DNA of 28,176 nt, taken from assembly GCA_947088515.1 (NCBI GenBank), contig CAMUHA010000016.1, positions 1 to 28,176 of the forward strand, read 5' to 3'. The notes under the pieces were generated by a model that made no database searches, was not told the origin of the DNA, and saw only the letters and a list, made by a program, of their open reading frames with translations. The position numbers and the translations under genes are program-made. The stretch's first letter is position 1. Every line of letters starts with the position of its first letter. Of this stretch, positions 1 through 7,923 are shown one piece after another. Source of the stretch: an uncultured bacterium. GTDB taxonomy: Bacteria > Bacillota > Clostridia > Lachnospirales > Lachnospiraceae.

Positions 1-937
1 TGTTTCCTGGGTTTATGACAGTCCCTATGTATTGCTATATTCCTGTACCGTTATTTACCCCGGAAACTACATCTTTGTGTTTGATAAAGAAACCTGGATG
101 GAATTTCACAATGCTGGCATTCCCACCATCCACTATCTGCCCCTTGCAGCAAACACAAAGCGGCTTTTTGCTATGACAGATTTTTCCTTAATCCATGGCT
201 CAAAATGGCAGAACCAGACAGACATTGCTTTTGTGGGTTCTTTGTATACGGAAAAGCATCAGTTCTTTGACCGGATGAAAAACCTTCCCCCTTACACCAA
301 GGGCTATCTGGAAGGCATTATGACTGCCCAGATGAGTGTTTATGGCTGTAACTTTATCCAGGAGCTCTTAACGCCGGATATTGTAAGCGACCTGATAAAG
401 GCACTCCCTATGCAGCCAAATGATGACGGTGTGGAAAGCGTGGAATACCTTTATGCCCAATATGTTATTAACCGGAAGCTTACCGCTATTGAGCGGCGGG
501 AGCTTCTTAGCGCTGTTGGCAGCCGCTATCATTGCGACTTGTACACACCAGACGAGAAGCTGGCGTTGCCGGGCTGTATCAATCATGGCAGCGTAGATTA
601 TTACCAGCAGGCTCCCTATGTGTTTAAATCTGCAAAAATCAACTTAAATATCAGCCTTCGGAGCATCAAAAGCGGCATTCCCCTGCGGGCCTTTGAAATC
701 ATGGGTTCCGGCGGATTTCTTCTGACAAATTACCAGGCGGATTTTGACGATTGCTATGTAGCTGGGGAAGATTTTGTCTACTTTGAAAGTAAGGAAGATT
801 TGATTGAAAAAATTGGATATTTTCTGGAGCATGAGAAGGAACGGGAGGAAATCGCACAAAACGGATTTGAGAAAACCGCCTCCCGGAATACTTATGTAGA
901 CAGGGTGGGGGAGATGATTGGGGTTATCTCCCCCTGA
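1..937 (+). CDS. CgeB-like glycosyltransferase, 5' end outside window
   Basis: The reading frame is already open at the first bases of the window (codons from position 2, reading V-S-W-V-Y-D-S-P), so the gene starts upstream. The TTG at 32 is an internal codon, not a start. The C-terminal third carries the pattern of the CgeB/Glyco_trans_1_2 family: a P-L-R-A-F-E-I-M-G-S-G-G-F-L-L-T-N turn followed by D-F, then a segment matching 'F-E-S-K-E-D-L' and a terminal helix ending near T-Y-V-D-R-V. Such GT-B proteins transfer sugars to glycans, spore-coat or flagellar proteins; the acceptor here is unknown. It is the only plus-strand gene, converges on the minus-strand operon with a 21-bp gap, and looks richer in G+C than the operon in lines I sampled, so it may be older flanking DNA. 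Confidence 0.8.
   Translation, partial: VSWVYDSPYVLLYSCTVIYPGNYIFVFDKETWMEFHNAGIPTIHYLPLAANTKRLFAMTDFSLIHGSKWQNQTDIAFVGSLYTEKHQFFDRMKNLPPYTKGYLEGIMTAQMSVYGCNFIQELLTPDIVSDLIKALPMQPNDDGVESVEYLYAQYVINRKLTAIERRELLSAVGSRYHCDLYTPDEKLALPGCINHGSVDYYQQAPYVFKSAKINLNISLRSIKSGIPLRAFEIMGSGGFLLTNYQADFDDCYVAGEDFVYFESKEDLIEKIGYFLEHEKEREEIAQNGFEKTASRNTYVDRVGEMIGVISP
907..934 (+). terminator. Hairpin at the convergent gene end (possible terminator)
   Basis: A perfect 9-bp stem, GGGGGAGAT at 907-915 and ATCTCCCCC at 926-934, with a 10-nt loop, sits over the last codons of the plus-strand gene between two convergent genes. The position suits a bidirectional terminator, but no clean T tract follows on either strand (TGAGAAAATTGAGTTT on plus), so the call is weak. 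Confidence 0.35.
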
Positions 938-974
938 GAAAATTGAGTTTAATAAGCTTTAAATTGGGGTTATC
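917..974. repeat. 12-nt direct repeat bracketing the convergent junction
   Basis: ATTGGGGTTATC occurs exactly at 917-928, in the last codons of the plus-strand gene, and at 963-974, in the last codons of the minus-strand gene (where it encodes the end of the protein on the other strand). The copies are 46 bp apart and flank the only strand switch in the window. This could be chance, or a scar of the recombination that placed the operon here. Confidence 0.5.
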
Positions 975-1675
975 ATATTATCACCAAACCCAAGCATTTG
1001 TATCTGTCCTATGGCTGCATCTGCATCCTTCATTGTGATAAAAATAGAAAAATCCCCTTCTGCTTCCAACTTCCCCAAATCCTCCGGTTTATATACCGGA
1101 ACCCCCAAAACACGGGTCAGATGCTTTTGGGGGGAATTATCTAAAAAGCCTGCAACTTCCCATTTATTCTTTCCATTACCTACCTCCAATTCCTTTCGTA
1201 TTCTTTGTCCAATTCGGCCCGCCCCAAATAAATAAAGCCGCTTCTTTTTGTTTTCTTTCTGTATTTTCTCCTTAATCATAGTTGAGCTTGTACTTTTTGT
1301 GTAAGGAAGAAACACAATATCTGAACCGACTTTCTGCAACACTTTCTTTTCTTTGTCCCACTCATTTCCATGGTCATCTCCGGAAAAGTAGGCATCAAAA
1401 TGATATAATTTCCACGCATCCATTTTTACTGTATTGGAAAAGTCCACTTTTACAACCGCATCCACTTCTCTAACCGCTTCTACAATCGCTATTCTCTCTT
1501 CAAATGGAATGTATGGTCTTTTTCCCTTAAAATGAACCACTAATTCATCTGACAAAACACCTGCCAGTAAGTATTCGCTTTGCTCTTTTGCCCTGTGTAT
1601 TAAATTCAGATGCCCAACATGAAATAAATCATATACCCCCGGAACATATCCTTTTTTATATTTCTTCGACTGCAT
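959..1675 (-). CDS. TagD-type cytidylyltransferase fused to Rossmann-like module
   Basis: Residues 8-140 form a glycerol-3-phosphate cytidylyltransferase-type nucleotidyltransferase: the start G-Y-V-P-G-V-Y-D-L-F, the catalytic H-V-G-H at 19-22, and the T-K-S-T-S-S-T-M-I loop at 126-134 that takes the place of the family's I-S-T-T-x-I. Members make CDP-glycerol or similar CDP-alcohols from the phosphate and CTP. Residues 146-238 are a second domain with the turn L-Y-L-F-G-A-G-R-I-G, an F-L-D-N strand end, and G-V-P-V-Y-K-P-E-D-L; this is one copy of the module repeated throughout the operon. A TagD family member is normally 130-145 residues, so 238 confirms the fusion. It is the last gene of the minus-strand operon, 42 bp after the acetyltransferase gene, with GGAG ahead of its ATG. 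The substrate is not evident. Confidence 0.85.
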   Translation of the reverse strand: MQSKKYKKGYVPGVYDLFHVGHLNLIHRAKEQSEYLLAGVLSDELVVHFKGKRPYIPFEERIAIVEAVREVDAVVKVDFSNTVKMDAWKLYHFDAYFSGDDHGNEWDKEKKVLQKVGSDIVFLPYTKSTSSTMIKEKIQKENKKKRLYLFGAGRIGQRIRKELEVGNGKNKWEVAGFLDNSPQKHLTRVLGVPVYKPEDLGKLEAEGDFSIFITMKDADAAIGQIQMLGFGDNMITPI

Positions 1676-1717
1676 TTTTCACATACTCCTTATCACTTGA
1701 TAAAAGGCTTTATGTAT

Positions 1718-2629
1718 CTAAAAATATTGATATGCCTCTTTTGCCAGACACGCATCTAAAGATTTCCTGTCATAAAAATTCGTATTATCTTTTGACCAGC
1801 ATACATTTTTTCTAATAATTCTTGCCGGATTTCCTGCCACAACAACTTCTCCTGGAAAGGATGACGAAGTGACAGCCATTGTTCCTACTATACTGTTATC
1901 TCCAATTGCTGCGTTCCCAAGTAAGGTTGCCCCATATCCTATCCATACATGGTTTCCGATGTTTATATTTCCGGATTCATTAATTCTTCCGCCTGTATAT
2001 CGGTCAAAAATATGATGGGAATCATGATTTCTTATAATAACCTGATGGGAAAACAGACAATCCTTTCCGATTATTATCTCTCCATTTGTCACGTAAATTA
2101 TTGCTCCCTCAATTTCCGTTCCTTCACCAATACTGCATATGGATGAGTTCCCACAACATATACTCAGTTTTCCCACACTTACACCTTTCCCGATTTTAAT
2201 CCGGTTATTTCCCCCCTGAAAATTTATTTCTACCACATCCTCAATGTCCCTGGCAAATTCAATTCTGTTTCCATTATTGTCACAATAAACACTCTTCCCT
2301 GTTTCTTTCAGTTTCTTCCCTGAAATAGAATACTCTAAGCGGATTATCTGATTAATATGAGCGAAAGGAAGATTTAATGTTTTCATCATACTGCTTATTG
2401 ACTGATAATTTCTCGGATTACCGGAAAAAATAATAACAAATACATTTTCCAGCATCCCCAGTTTATCTGGTGAAATTACCTCTATGCCATCATACTCTTT
2501 TCCTATCTGTTCCCATTTCATATCACACAGATAATCCAAATGGATTTCTGACGGAATTTTTGTTTTTATATAGTCATAATATTGTCCGATTCCATATCCT
2601 ACTATGTATTGATACCTGGATAACTCCAT
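1718..2629 (-). CDS. Hexapeptide-repeat acetyltransferase with N-terminal Rossmann-like module
   Basis: Residues 140-275 read as left-handed beta-helix turns (I-K-I-G-K-G-V-S-V-G, I-I-I-G-K-D-C, I-N-I-G-N-H-V-W-I-G, A-I-G-D-N-S-I-V), with R-N-H-D-S-H-H as the likely active-site His loop and V-V-A-G-N-P-A-R-I-I-R as the usual closing strand. Such enzymes transfer acetyl from acetyl-CoA to sugars. Residues 6-95 are a separate Rossmann-like domain (I-V-G-Y-G-I-G-Q-Y-Y, then D-Y-L-C-D, Y-D-G-I-E-V-I-S-P-D-K-L). That domain is closely similar, by eye about 45-50% identical, to the C-terminal domain of the WcbI-like protein at 7924-9438. The gene lies 6 bp after the four-module gene, with A-G-G-T-G as ribosome site. 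The modified position or sugar is unknown. Confidence 0.85.
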   Translation of the reverse strand: MELSRYQYIVGYGIGQYYDYIKTKIPSEIHLDYLCDMKWEQIGKEYDGIEVISPDKLGMLENVFVIIFSGNPRNYQSISSMMKTLNLPFAHINQIIRLEYSISGKKLKETGKSVYCDNNGNRIEFARDIEDVVEINFQGGNNRIKIGKGVSVGKLSICCGNSSICSIGEGTEIEGAIIYVTNGEIIIGKDCLFSHQVIIRNHDSHHIFDRYTGGRINESGNINIGNHVWIGYGATLLGNAAIGDNSIVGTMAVTSSSFPGEVVVAGNPARIIRKNVCWSKDNTNFYDRKSLDACLAKEAYQYF

Positions 2630-2635
2630 TTTTCT

Positions 2636-5533
2636 TCACCTTTCCTGCCCCAGATAATTATTTCTCTCTTCTTCCGTTTTGAGAATCCATTCTATCCTCT
2701 GAACATAAACTTTATAATCATATATTCCCAGCTGTTCAAGCTGTTGAATAATCTCCCTATAATAAAAGCTGCAGATAATCAATCTCCGGTTGTCTTCTGG
2801 AACGTCAAAAATAGCTTCCGGTTTTTTGACATCAATTCCCATCCTCTGCCTTCCCCATTTGGTTTCATCATTATCAACCAGAAAAGAAGGACAGTATTTT
2901 CTGCCAAATTTCTGCATATAGTCTTCAAACATTTTCCCGGTACCAAAAACTATAATTTGTTTTCCTCTCACATCCTCAAACATGCCGCATAAAATACCTG
3001 TATACTCCTTATATGGCCTTTCCGGGTCAAAGATTCCCTTATGCTTTGGTTTTCGTTCTTCCTCTGGCGGATATTTTAAATAGTCCTTTCCCATTGTCAT
3101 AAATAAATAGTTTTCATATCCTACAGGTACCGGCGCCTTTCGCTGCTCAAATTCCAGCTCTTTTGTCCCTGCAAAGTCTTTCGCGGACAACCGCCTGTGC
3201 CCATAAGAGCTGGTAAAAAAGGCTACATCCATTGAGTCTTCGTCCTCATACATCCGCATTGCATCATCTAACATATTGCAAAGCTTATCATGACTATAAA
3301 ACTTCGCCATCAGCTTATAACAGTTCCACTTAATATTTTTTATATCTCCAAATTTTCTACAGTTTTTTTTATAAATTTTTGCATTAATCAGCCGGTGGCA
3401 ATGACGGATTTTCTTCTGCTTTAATTCAAATTTATTCTCATCCACAGGGCAAATATCCAATGGCAAAATATCAATCCAAATTCCTAGATTTCCTCTGCGC
3501 TCTAAAAACCTGACTTCCATTCCTGTGGTAGCGCCATTACGCATCCTTGCATATCCCCCCCAGAACATATCCTCTTCTGTTTTGGGAGTATGCAGCGATA
3601 ATGGCTCCTTTAATTCTCGGTCTGCAATCTGAAGAAACTGCTCATAATCCTTTCTCGGCATAGCAATATCCAAATCATCATCCCATGGAATAAAGCCTTT
3701 ATGACGCAGCGCTCCCAAAAGACTTCCATGGACTAGAAAATAAGTAAGCTTATATTTCCGGCAAATTCTCTCCACTTCATCCAACATAGCCAGCTCCACC
3801 TTCCAAATTCTCTTCATCTTGTCAGAAATCTTATATTCTGCAATCGTTTCCTCTTCTGAGCGCAGCTTGTCTGCGTTTTTATAAACAGCTTTTTTGTCTA
3901 TCCTTGCCCATCGGTAAAACTGACTATATCTTCTATGATTTCTAATCTCATCCAAAAACCGGTGTTCTTCCTCTATAAAATAATCCCATAGCTTCTCCAT
4001 CCCATATCTCTCACGAAGCTTCTTCTGGGAAAGGCATTTTCCTGCGTTAGGAATAAAGCAGTAAATATAGTGGATTGCACGAAACAACGTATACTTGGCC
4101 GGATATTCTTCCCTGACAAATTCCTGGTCAAAAAATAGAAATGACCCCTTTTCCGAGTCATAAAAACAATTTAACGGAATCAATTCAATATAAGCCTTCT
4201 CCAAAACAGGTCCCCAATCCAATTTCCTGATTTTTTCTTTTTCTTCTTCATTTTCTACATGCTCAAACAGCCTCCCCATCAATCTGTTCCTTCCCTCATG
4301 TACCTGATTTGATGAGTGTAAAATAAGTTCATAGAGTTGATCCAAAATTGTTATAAACCGTTCTATATCTGTTGTCATAAGCTTTTTTAAGTAATTAGAC
4401 AACATGGGGTACGACACATACGGCATAGATATTTCTAGTTCATTCCACTGAAAATCTGCCACTGGTATTTTATGTGTTTTTAAGTCTTCCAAATTATGAG
4501 ATAATAATTTGAGATTTTTAATTCCTTCCTGAAATAATGCCTTTTTGCAAACCCTGTTTCCCTGATAAATGACTGTGGCACATCCTCTTTCCTTTCCTCT
4601 GTCTGTTGACACTGCGGCATATACTGCTGTGTTCATATTTTTCTCTTTTCCGCACTCTATCAGAAAAGAATTGGCTAAAAAGGGAAATGCGCCATTTTCT
4701 ATTACATCGTCATACAAATCAATCTCCACGGCAATCAGAGAATTTTTATCCATATAATAAGGAATCAGACGTTCCTTTAAGTTCTTTTCCGGTAAATATT
4801 CATCTGTGTAAATCAGTTGGGGCAGTTTATAATCCGGCAGAGGATAATAAAACTTAAGTTGGGGAAATCCTGCTTCTTTTACTATATTTTCAATCTCCTG
4901 TCTGCTAAAAGTATATCCCCGTGCCCCATTCGGATAGCCATTGATTCCATCAAACGCTTTCCTGCTATAGGTTCCCTTAGCTCCGCAAAAATATTTAAGT
5001 CCCAGGCGGTTTTCCACTGCGGCAAGCAAAATACCGTCTTCCTTTAATAACTTTGATACATTCCTTATGTAATCTGTATATTGTCTCCCATCTGCCACAC
5101 CATTACAGGCTCGCTCCAGAATTCCTGTCAAAATAACATAATCAAACTTTCCTCCAAAGTCCATTGTTGACCATTCGCCAACATAAACGTCCAGATTTTT
5201 TTTCTTTTCCCAGCGGCTCGTAATTGCCTCCGCCCGATGCCGCAGCTTCTCTGTTGCCCACACATGGCCACATTTTTCACATAAAATTCCTGTCAGCGCA
5301 CCAAAGCCAGCGCCAATTTCCAGTACCTTTGCATTTTCCCTGAAATCATACCAGCTAAATAGCCCTGTTCTTAAACTGGATAACTGCATCCACACTTGAA
5401 AGCGTCCATCATCAGAAATCTCTTCATCATAATATTCCTTGCAGGAAGCTTCCATATAGTCCATAATTATCTGGTCTGTTGCAGATGGAGATGATGATTT
5501 TCCATCAAAATACTCTTTATGTAAAACTGCCAT
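2636..5533 (-). CDS. Four-module protein: SAM methyltransferase, kinase-like, LicD, Rossmann-like
   Basis: A 965-residue chain with four recognisable regions. Residues 65-275 are a class I SAM methyltransferase (motif I V-L-E-I-G-A-G-F-G at 70-78, acidic E after strand 2). Residues 295-490 resemble the kinase-like domain that follows the methyltransferase in WbdD-type O-antigen chain terminators: a Lys pair at 330-331, then L-N-C-F near 454-457 and F-F-D-Q-E-F at 467-472 in the position of the catalytic and metal-binding loops. Residues 575-830 are a LicD phosphotransferase domain (H-G-S-L-L-G-A-L-R-H-K-G-F-I-P-W-D-D-D at 602-620). Residues 857-945 are the operon's Rossmann-like module (I-V-F-G-T-G-K-M, L-V-D-N-D, D-V-K-K-P-E-A-I). 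The likely job is modification or capping of glycan ends with methyl and a phospho-linked group; the kinase-like call is the least certain. The start has A-G-G-G-G-G six bases ahead of ATG. Confidence 0.82.
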   Translation of the reverse strand: MAVLHKEYFDGKSSSPSATDQIIMDYMEASCKEYYDEEISDDGRFQVWMQLSSLRTGLFSWYDFRENAKVLEIGAGFGALTGILCEKCGHVWATEKLRHRAEAITSRWEKKKNLDVYVGEWSTMDFGGKFDYVILTGILERACNGVADGRQYTDYIRNVSKLLKEDGILLAAVENRLGLKYFCGAKGTYSRKAFDGINGYPNGARGYTFSRQEIENIVKEAGFPQLKFYYPLPDYKLPQLIYTDEYLPEKNLKERLIPYYMDKNSLIAVEIDLYDDVIENGAFPFLANSFLIECGKEKNMNTAVYAAVSTDRGKERGCATVIYQGNRVCKKALFQEGIKNLKLLSHNLEDLKTHKIPVADFQWNELEISMPYVSYPMLSNYLKKLMTTDIERFITILDQLYELILHSSNQVHEGRNRLMGRLFEHVENEEEKEKIRKLDWGPVLEKAYIELIPLNCFYDSEKGSFLFFDQEFVREEYPAKYTLFRAIHYIYCFIPNAGKCLSQKKLRERYGMEKLWDYFIEEEHRFLDEIRNHRRYSQFYRWARIDKKAVYKNADKLRSEEETIAEYKISDKMKRIWKVELAMLDEVERICRKYKLTYFLVHGSLLGALRHKGFIPWDDDLDIAMPRKDYEQFLQIADRELKEPLSLHTPKTEEDMFWGGYARMRNGATTGMEVRFLERRGNLGIWIDILPLDICPVDENKFELKQKKIRHCHRLINAKIYKKNCRKFGDIKNIKWNCYKLMAKFYSHDKLCNMLDDAMRMYEDEDSMDVAFFTSSYGHRRLSAKDFAGTKELEFEQRKAPVPVGYENYLFMTMGKDYLKYPPEEERKPKHKGIFDPERPYKEYTGILCGMFEDVRGKQIIVFGTGKMFEDYMQKFGRKYCPSFLVDNDETKWGRQRMGIDVKKPEAIFDVPEDNRRLIICSFYYREIIQQLEQLGIYDYKVYVQRIEWILKTEEERNNYLGQER

Positions 5534-5576
5534 ACTTATCCCCCTACATATTATGAGTTTTCAAGCTTACCACGCC

Positions 5577-7916
5577 TCACTCCCATTTTATTTTTACATA
5601 CTTTTTTCCATACGCCTGTACCCAGAATATCAGTTCTTCTGATATTCCCAGCTCTATCAGCTCCTGCCTGATCTGTTCTGCCATATCAAAATTTATTACT
5701 GCAATCACTATTTGGTCATATTTTGTTTCCATAAGCTGCTTCGGAGTCTCCACATTATAAGGACAGGAAGCATTTCCCGCATTTTTATCAACCCATCTGA
5801 CAATGTTGCTCTTTCCTGTGTCCAAAATTTTTTTGTACAGACTCAATCCCATCTTACCTGCTCCATACAAAATAATATCCTTCTCCAGCAATTCACAAGG
5901 ATAATATGCTGCCTTTCCATATTTTTGTATCTCAATATTTTCCGTTCGGATTTTTTCCGCACGCTCATGCTTTGCCCATCCAGCATAAAATTCTCTTTTA
6001 CACTTGTCGATAAACGCTCTTTCTTCCTCACTGCACCTTAAAACAGAGTAAGCAATATCTGTTCCTTTATAGCAGCTGCTTATATGTTCTCCTGGCATTC
6101 TTCTTACAAATATATTCAAAATATCTTCTTTACTTAGCTTAGGAGCATATTCTGTTATCTCATGCTCTCTTCCGCTTTCATTGTTAGGGTAGCTTGCAAA
6201 ATACTCCAAAACATCCTTATCCGGGGCTTCAGCAACATACATTAAATATTTTTCTACTATGCCAACGGAATCCTGTAAATCCCCATAACTGCCAGCCATA
6301 AGCATATATTCTATATATTTTTCCATTCCCAACTGCATCTGGGCAAATCCCAGCTCTACCAGCTTTTCATTTTCAAAATAATCAAAGACTGGTATAACTC
6401 TGCCCTTCTCAACTTTATATCCTAACGTTTGTCCGTGCGGCGCTCTGCATATCATTTCTATCACCAGGTTATTTTTTATTGCACTGGGGAAAAACACATA
6501 AAAAACACAATCCTTGACAAGATTTACTCTATCCAGTTTAAAGAAAAATGTTTGAATAGGCTTTTCATAAAAATCAGACATAATTTTTTTTAGGCATCCC
6601 TGTGTCAAACCGCCTCCAGACACATCGACAAATGCAAAATTTTCGTCCGAAATGTCTACTTCCTGTTGAATATATTTACCCGCAAGCCTTCTCTTTTCCT
6701 CCTGATTACGCAGAAAAACCCCTCTAAATTCCAAATTCTGCTCCAGCCTTTGCACAAGTATATGCAAAGCCTGCTGTGACAGTTCTGTCCTTTCATTCCT
6801 ACAGGCATAGGGCAAAAATGGCAGAAGCTTCTTATAATCCATTTCAAGGACATCTGCCAAGTCTCCTGACGTATGAATTTTATGAACATATGACCACCGC
6901 AGCATCTGAACAAGATTAAAATCCTCAAAAGTCAAAGAACACATTCTCCATGCCTTCCGGGACCCATAAATATACTTGGTCTCAATATCCATTCTGCCAG
7001 CCTTAATTATTTTATCAGCAGCCACTTTTACTAAAAATCCATCACGGGCAATAAAATATAAACGTTTTATTCCTTTTCTCACACTTTCTCTTATTATCCA
7101 GCCTGCATATTCAAATAATATCGGACCACAAATTGATGCTCCAGTTTGATATGAGACCTTATTCTCTGCTTTATCTCTTGCATACCGGGCTAATCCAGCC
7201 ATCAATTGAAAGCTTACATTTCCAGAAAAAATTTCCGAAAACTTCTTCTCATAACAGGTAAGCTCCTGCCATTTCAAATGAATTGCACGAATACCAAGCA
7301 TCTCCGCTTTTATGACATCCTGTTGTAAATCATTGCCATAGTGTGTCCACTGGGAATATTCAATATTCTCAATTTCTTTGACCTTTTTGTATATCTCTCC
7401 AGACGTTTTTCTTGCCTTCAATTCAGAAGAAACATAGACAGTAATACTCTTAAATACTTCATCAATACTCTCAAGTATACCGGTAATCACATTTAATGGC
7501 AGATACATATCCGAAATCAACACGACCCGTTCCTCTGATTTAATATTCTCTTTGAGCAATTCTATATTTTTATTAATTGGAAGGATATTTTCCTGCTCTG
7601 TTTTACATTCCAAGAGCAATAAACTTTCAGACGCTTCTGCTGTCAGTCCTCCTGACATGGCAAGAGCTTTATATATTTCCTTTAATGTTACTTCCTCTAT
7701 TCCCTTTGCCAAATTGTTGTAACGTGCCAATTCCTCAGCATGAATTCGCAATGTATAAAAATTCGCACGGATATGGTCTGAAATATATCTATATGATTCA
7801 TCCCTGTTTAATACTTGCTGCATAATTGCAAATATCCCCCATGGATTAGCAGTAGTTCTTGTAATCAAAGTATCAAAAATATCAAAGCTTACCATACCAT
7901 TCCTCACTTCAAACAT
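5577..7916 (-). CDS. HAD-superfamily hydrolase-like protein (COG5610 type) with C-terminal Rossmann-like module
   Basis: Residues 9-215 have all HAD motifs: F-D-I-F-D-T-L with nucleophile D12, I-S-D-M-Y at 134-138, a Lys in K-A-R-K-T-S-G, and Y-G-N-D-L-Q-Q-D at 193-200. This is the large HAD family found in polysaccharide loci, not the small phosphatase form. Residues 255-330 contain a second conserved block (L-Y-F-I-A-R-D-G-F-L at 286-295, Y-G-S-R-K-A-W-R), followed by a long region of no assignable function. Residues 679-765 are the Rossmann-like module (I-I-L-Y-G-A-G-K-M-G, W-V-D-K-N, V-E-T-P-K-Q-L). The role is presumably a phosphatase or a glycan-modifying step, but the substrate cannot be read. 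An alternative ATG at 7895, with GAGG six bases ahead, has a better ribosome site than the ATG at 7916 and would give a start M-V-S-F-D. Confidence 0.75.
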   Translation of the reverse strand: MFEVRNGMVSFDIFDTLITRTTANPWGIFAIMQQVLNRDESYRYISDHIRANFYTLRIHAEELARYNNLAKGIEEVTLKEIYKALAMSGGLTAEASESLLLLECKTEQENILPINKNIELLKENIKSEERVVLISDMYLPLNVITGILESIDEVFKSITVYVSSELKARKTSGEIYKKVKEIENIEYSQWTHYGNDLQQDVIKAEMLGIRAIHLKWQELTCYEKKFSEIFSGNVSFQLMAGLARYARDKAENKVSYQTGASICGPILFEYAGWIIRESVRKGIKRLYFIARDGFLVKVAADKIIKAGRMDIETKYIYGSRKAWRMCSLTFEDFNLVQMLRWSYVHKIHTSGDLADVLEMDYKKLLPFLPYACRNERTELSQQALHILVQRLEQNLEFRGVFLRNQEEKRRLAGKYIQQEVDISDENFAFVDVSGGGLTQGCLKKIMSDFYEKPIQTFFFKLDRVNLVKDCVFYVFFPSAIKNNLVIEMICRAPHGQTLGYKVEKGRVIPVFDYFENEKLVELGFAQMQLGMEKYIEYMLMAGSYGDLQDSVGIVEKYLMYVAEAPDKDVLEYFASYPNNESGREHEITEYAPKLSKEDILNIFVRRMPGEHISSCYKGTDIAYSVLRCSEEERAFIDKCKREFYAGWAKHERAEKIRTENIEIQKYGKAAYYPCELLEKDIILYGAGKMGLSLYKKILDTGKSNIVRWVDKNAGNASCPYNVETPKQLMETKYDQIVIAVINFDMAEQIRQELIELGISEELIFWVQAYGKKYVKIKWE

Positions 7917-7923
7917 AGCAGCG

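Noticed and set aside
32..34. TTG as the start of the plus-strand gene
   Set aside because: The same frame is open to the window edge and encodes family-like residues upstream, so it is an internal codon.
1011..1235. Plus-strand open frames across 959-28000
   Set aside because: They lie opposite well supported minus-strand genes, have no ribosome sites of note, and show no recognisable domains.
3364..3371. A8 run on the coding strand in the methyltransferase/LicD gene
   Set aside because: Lys-rich codons in an A+T-rich genome explain it.
3555..3561. C7 run in the methyltransferase/LicD gene as a second slippage tract
   Set aside because: It encodes W-G-G in a conserved LicD region and is shorter than the runs usually linked to switching.
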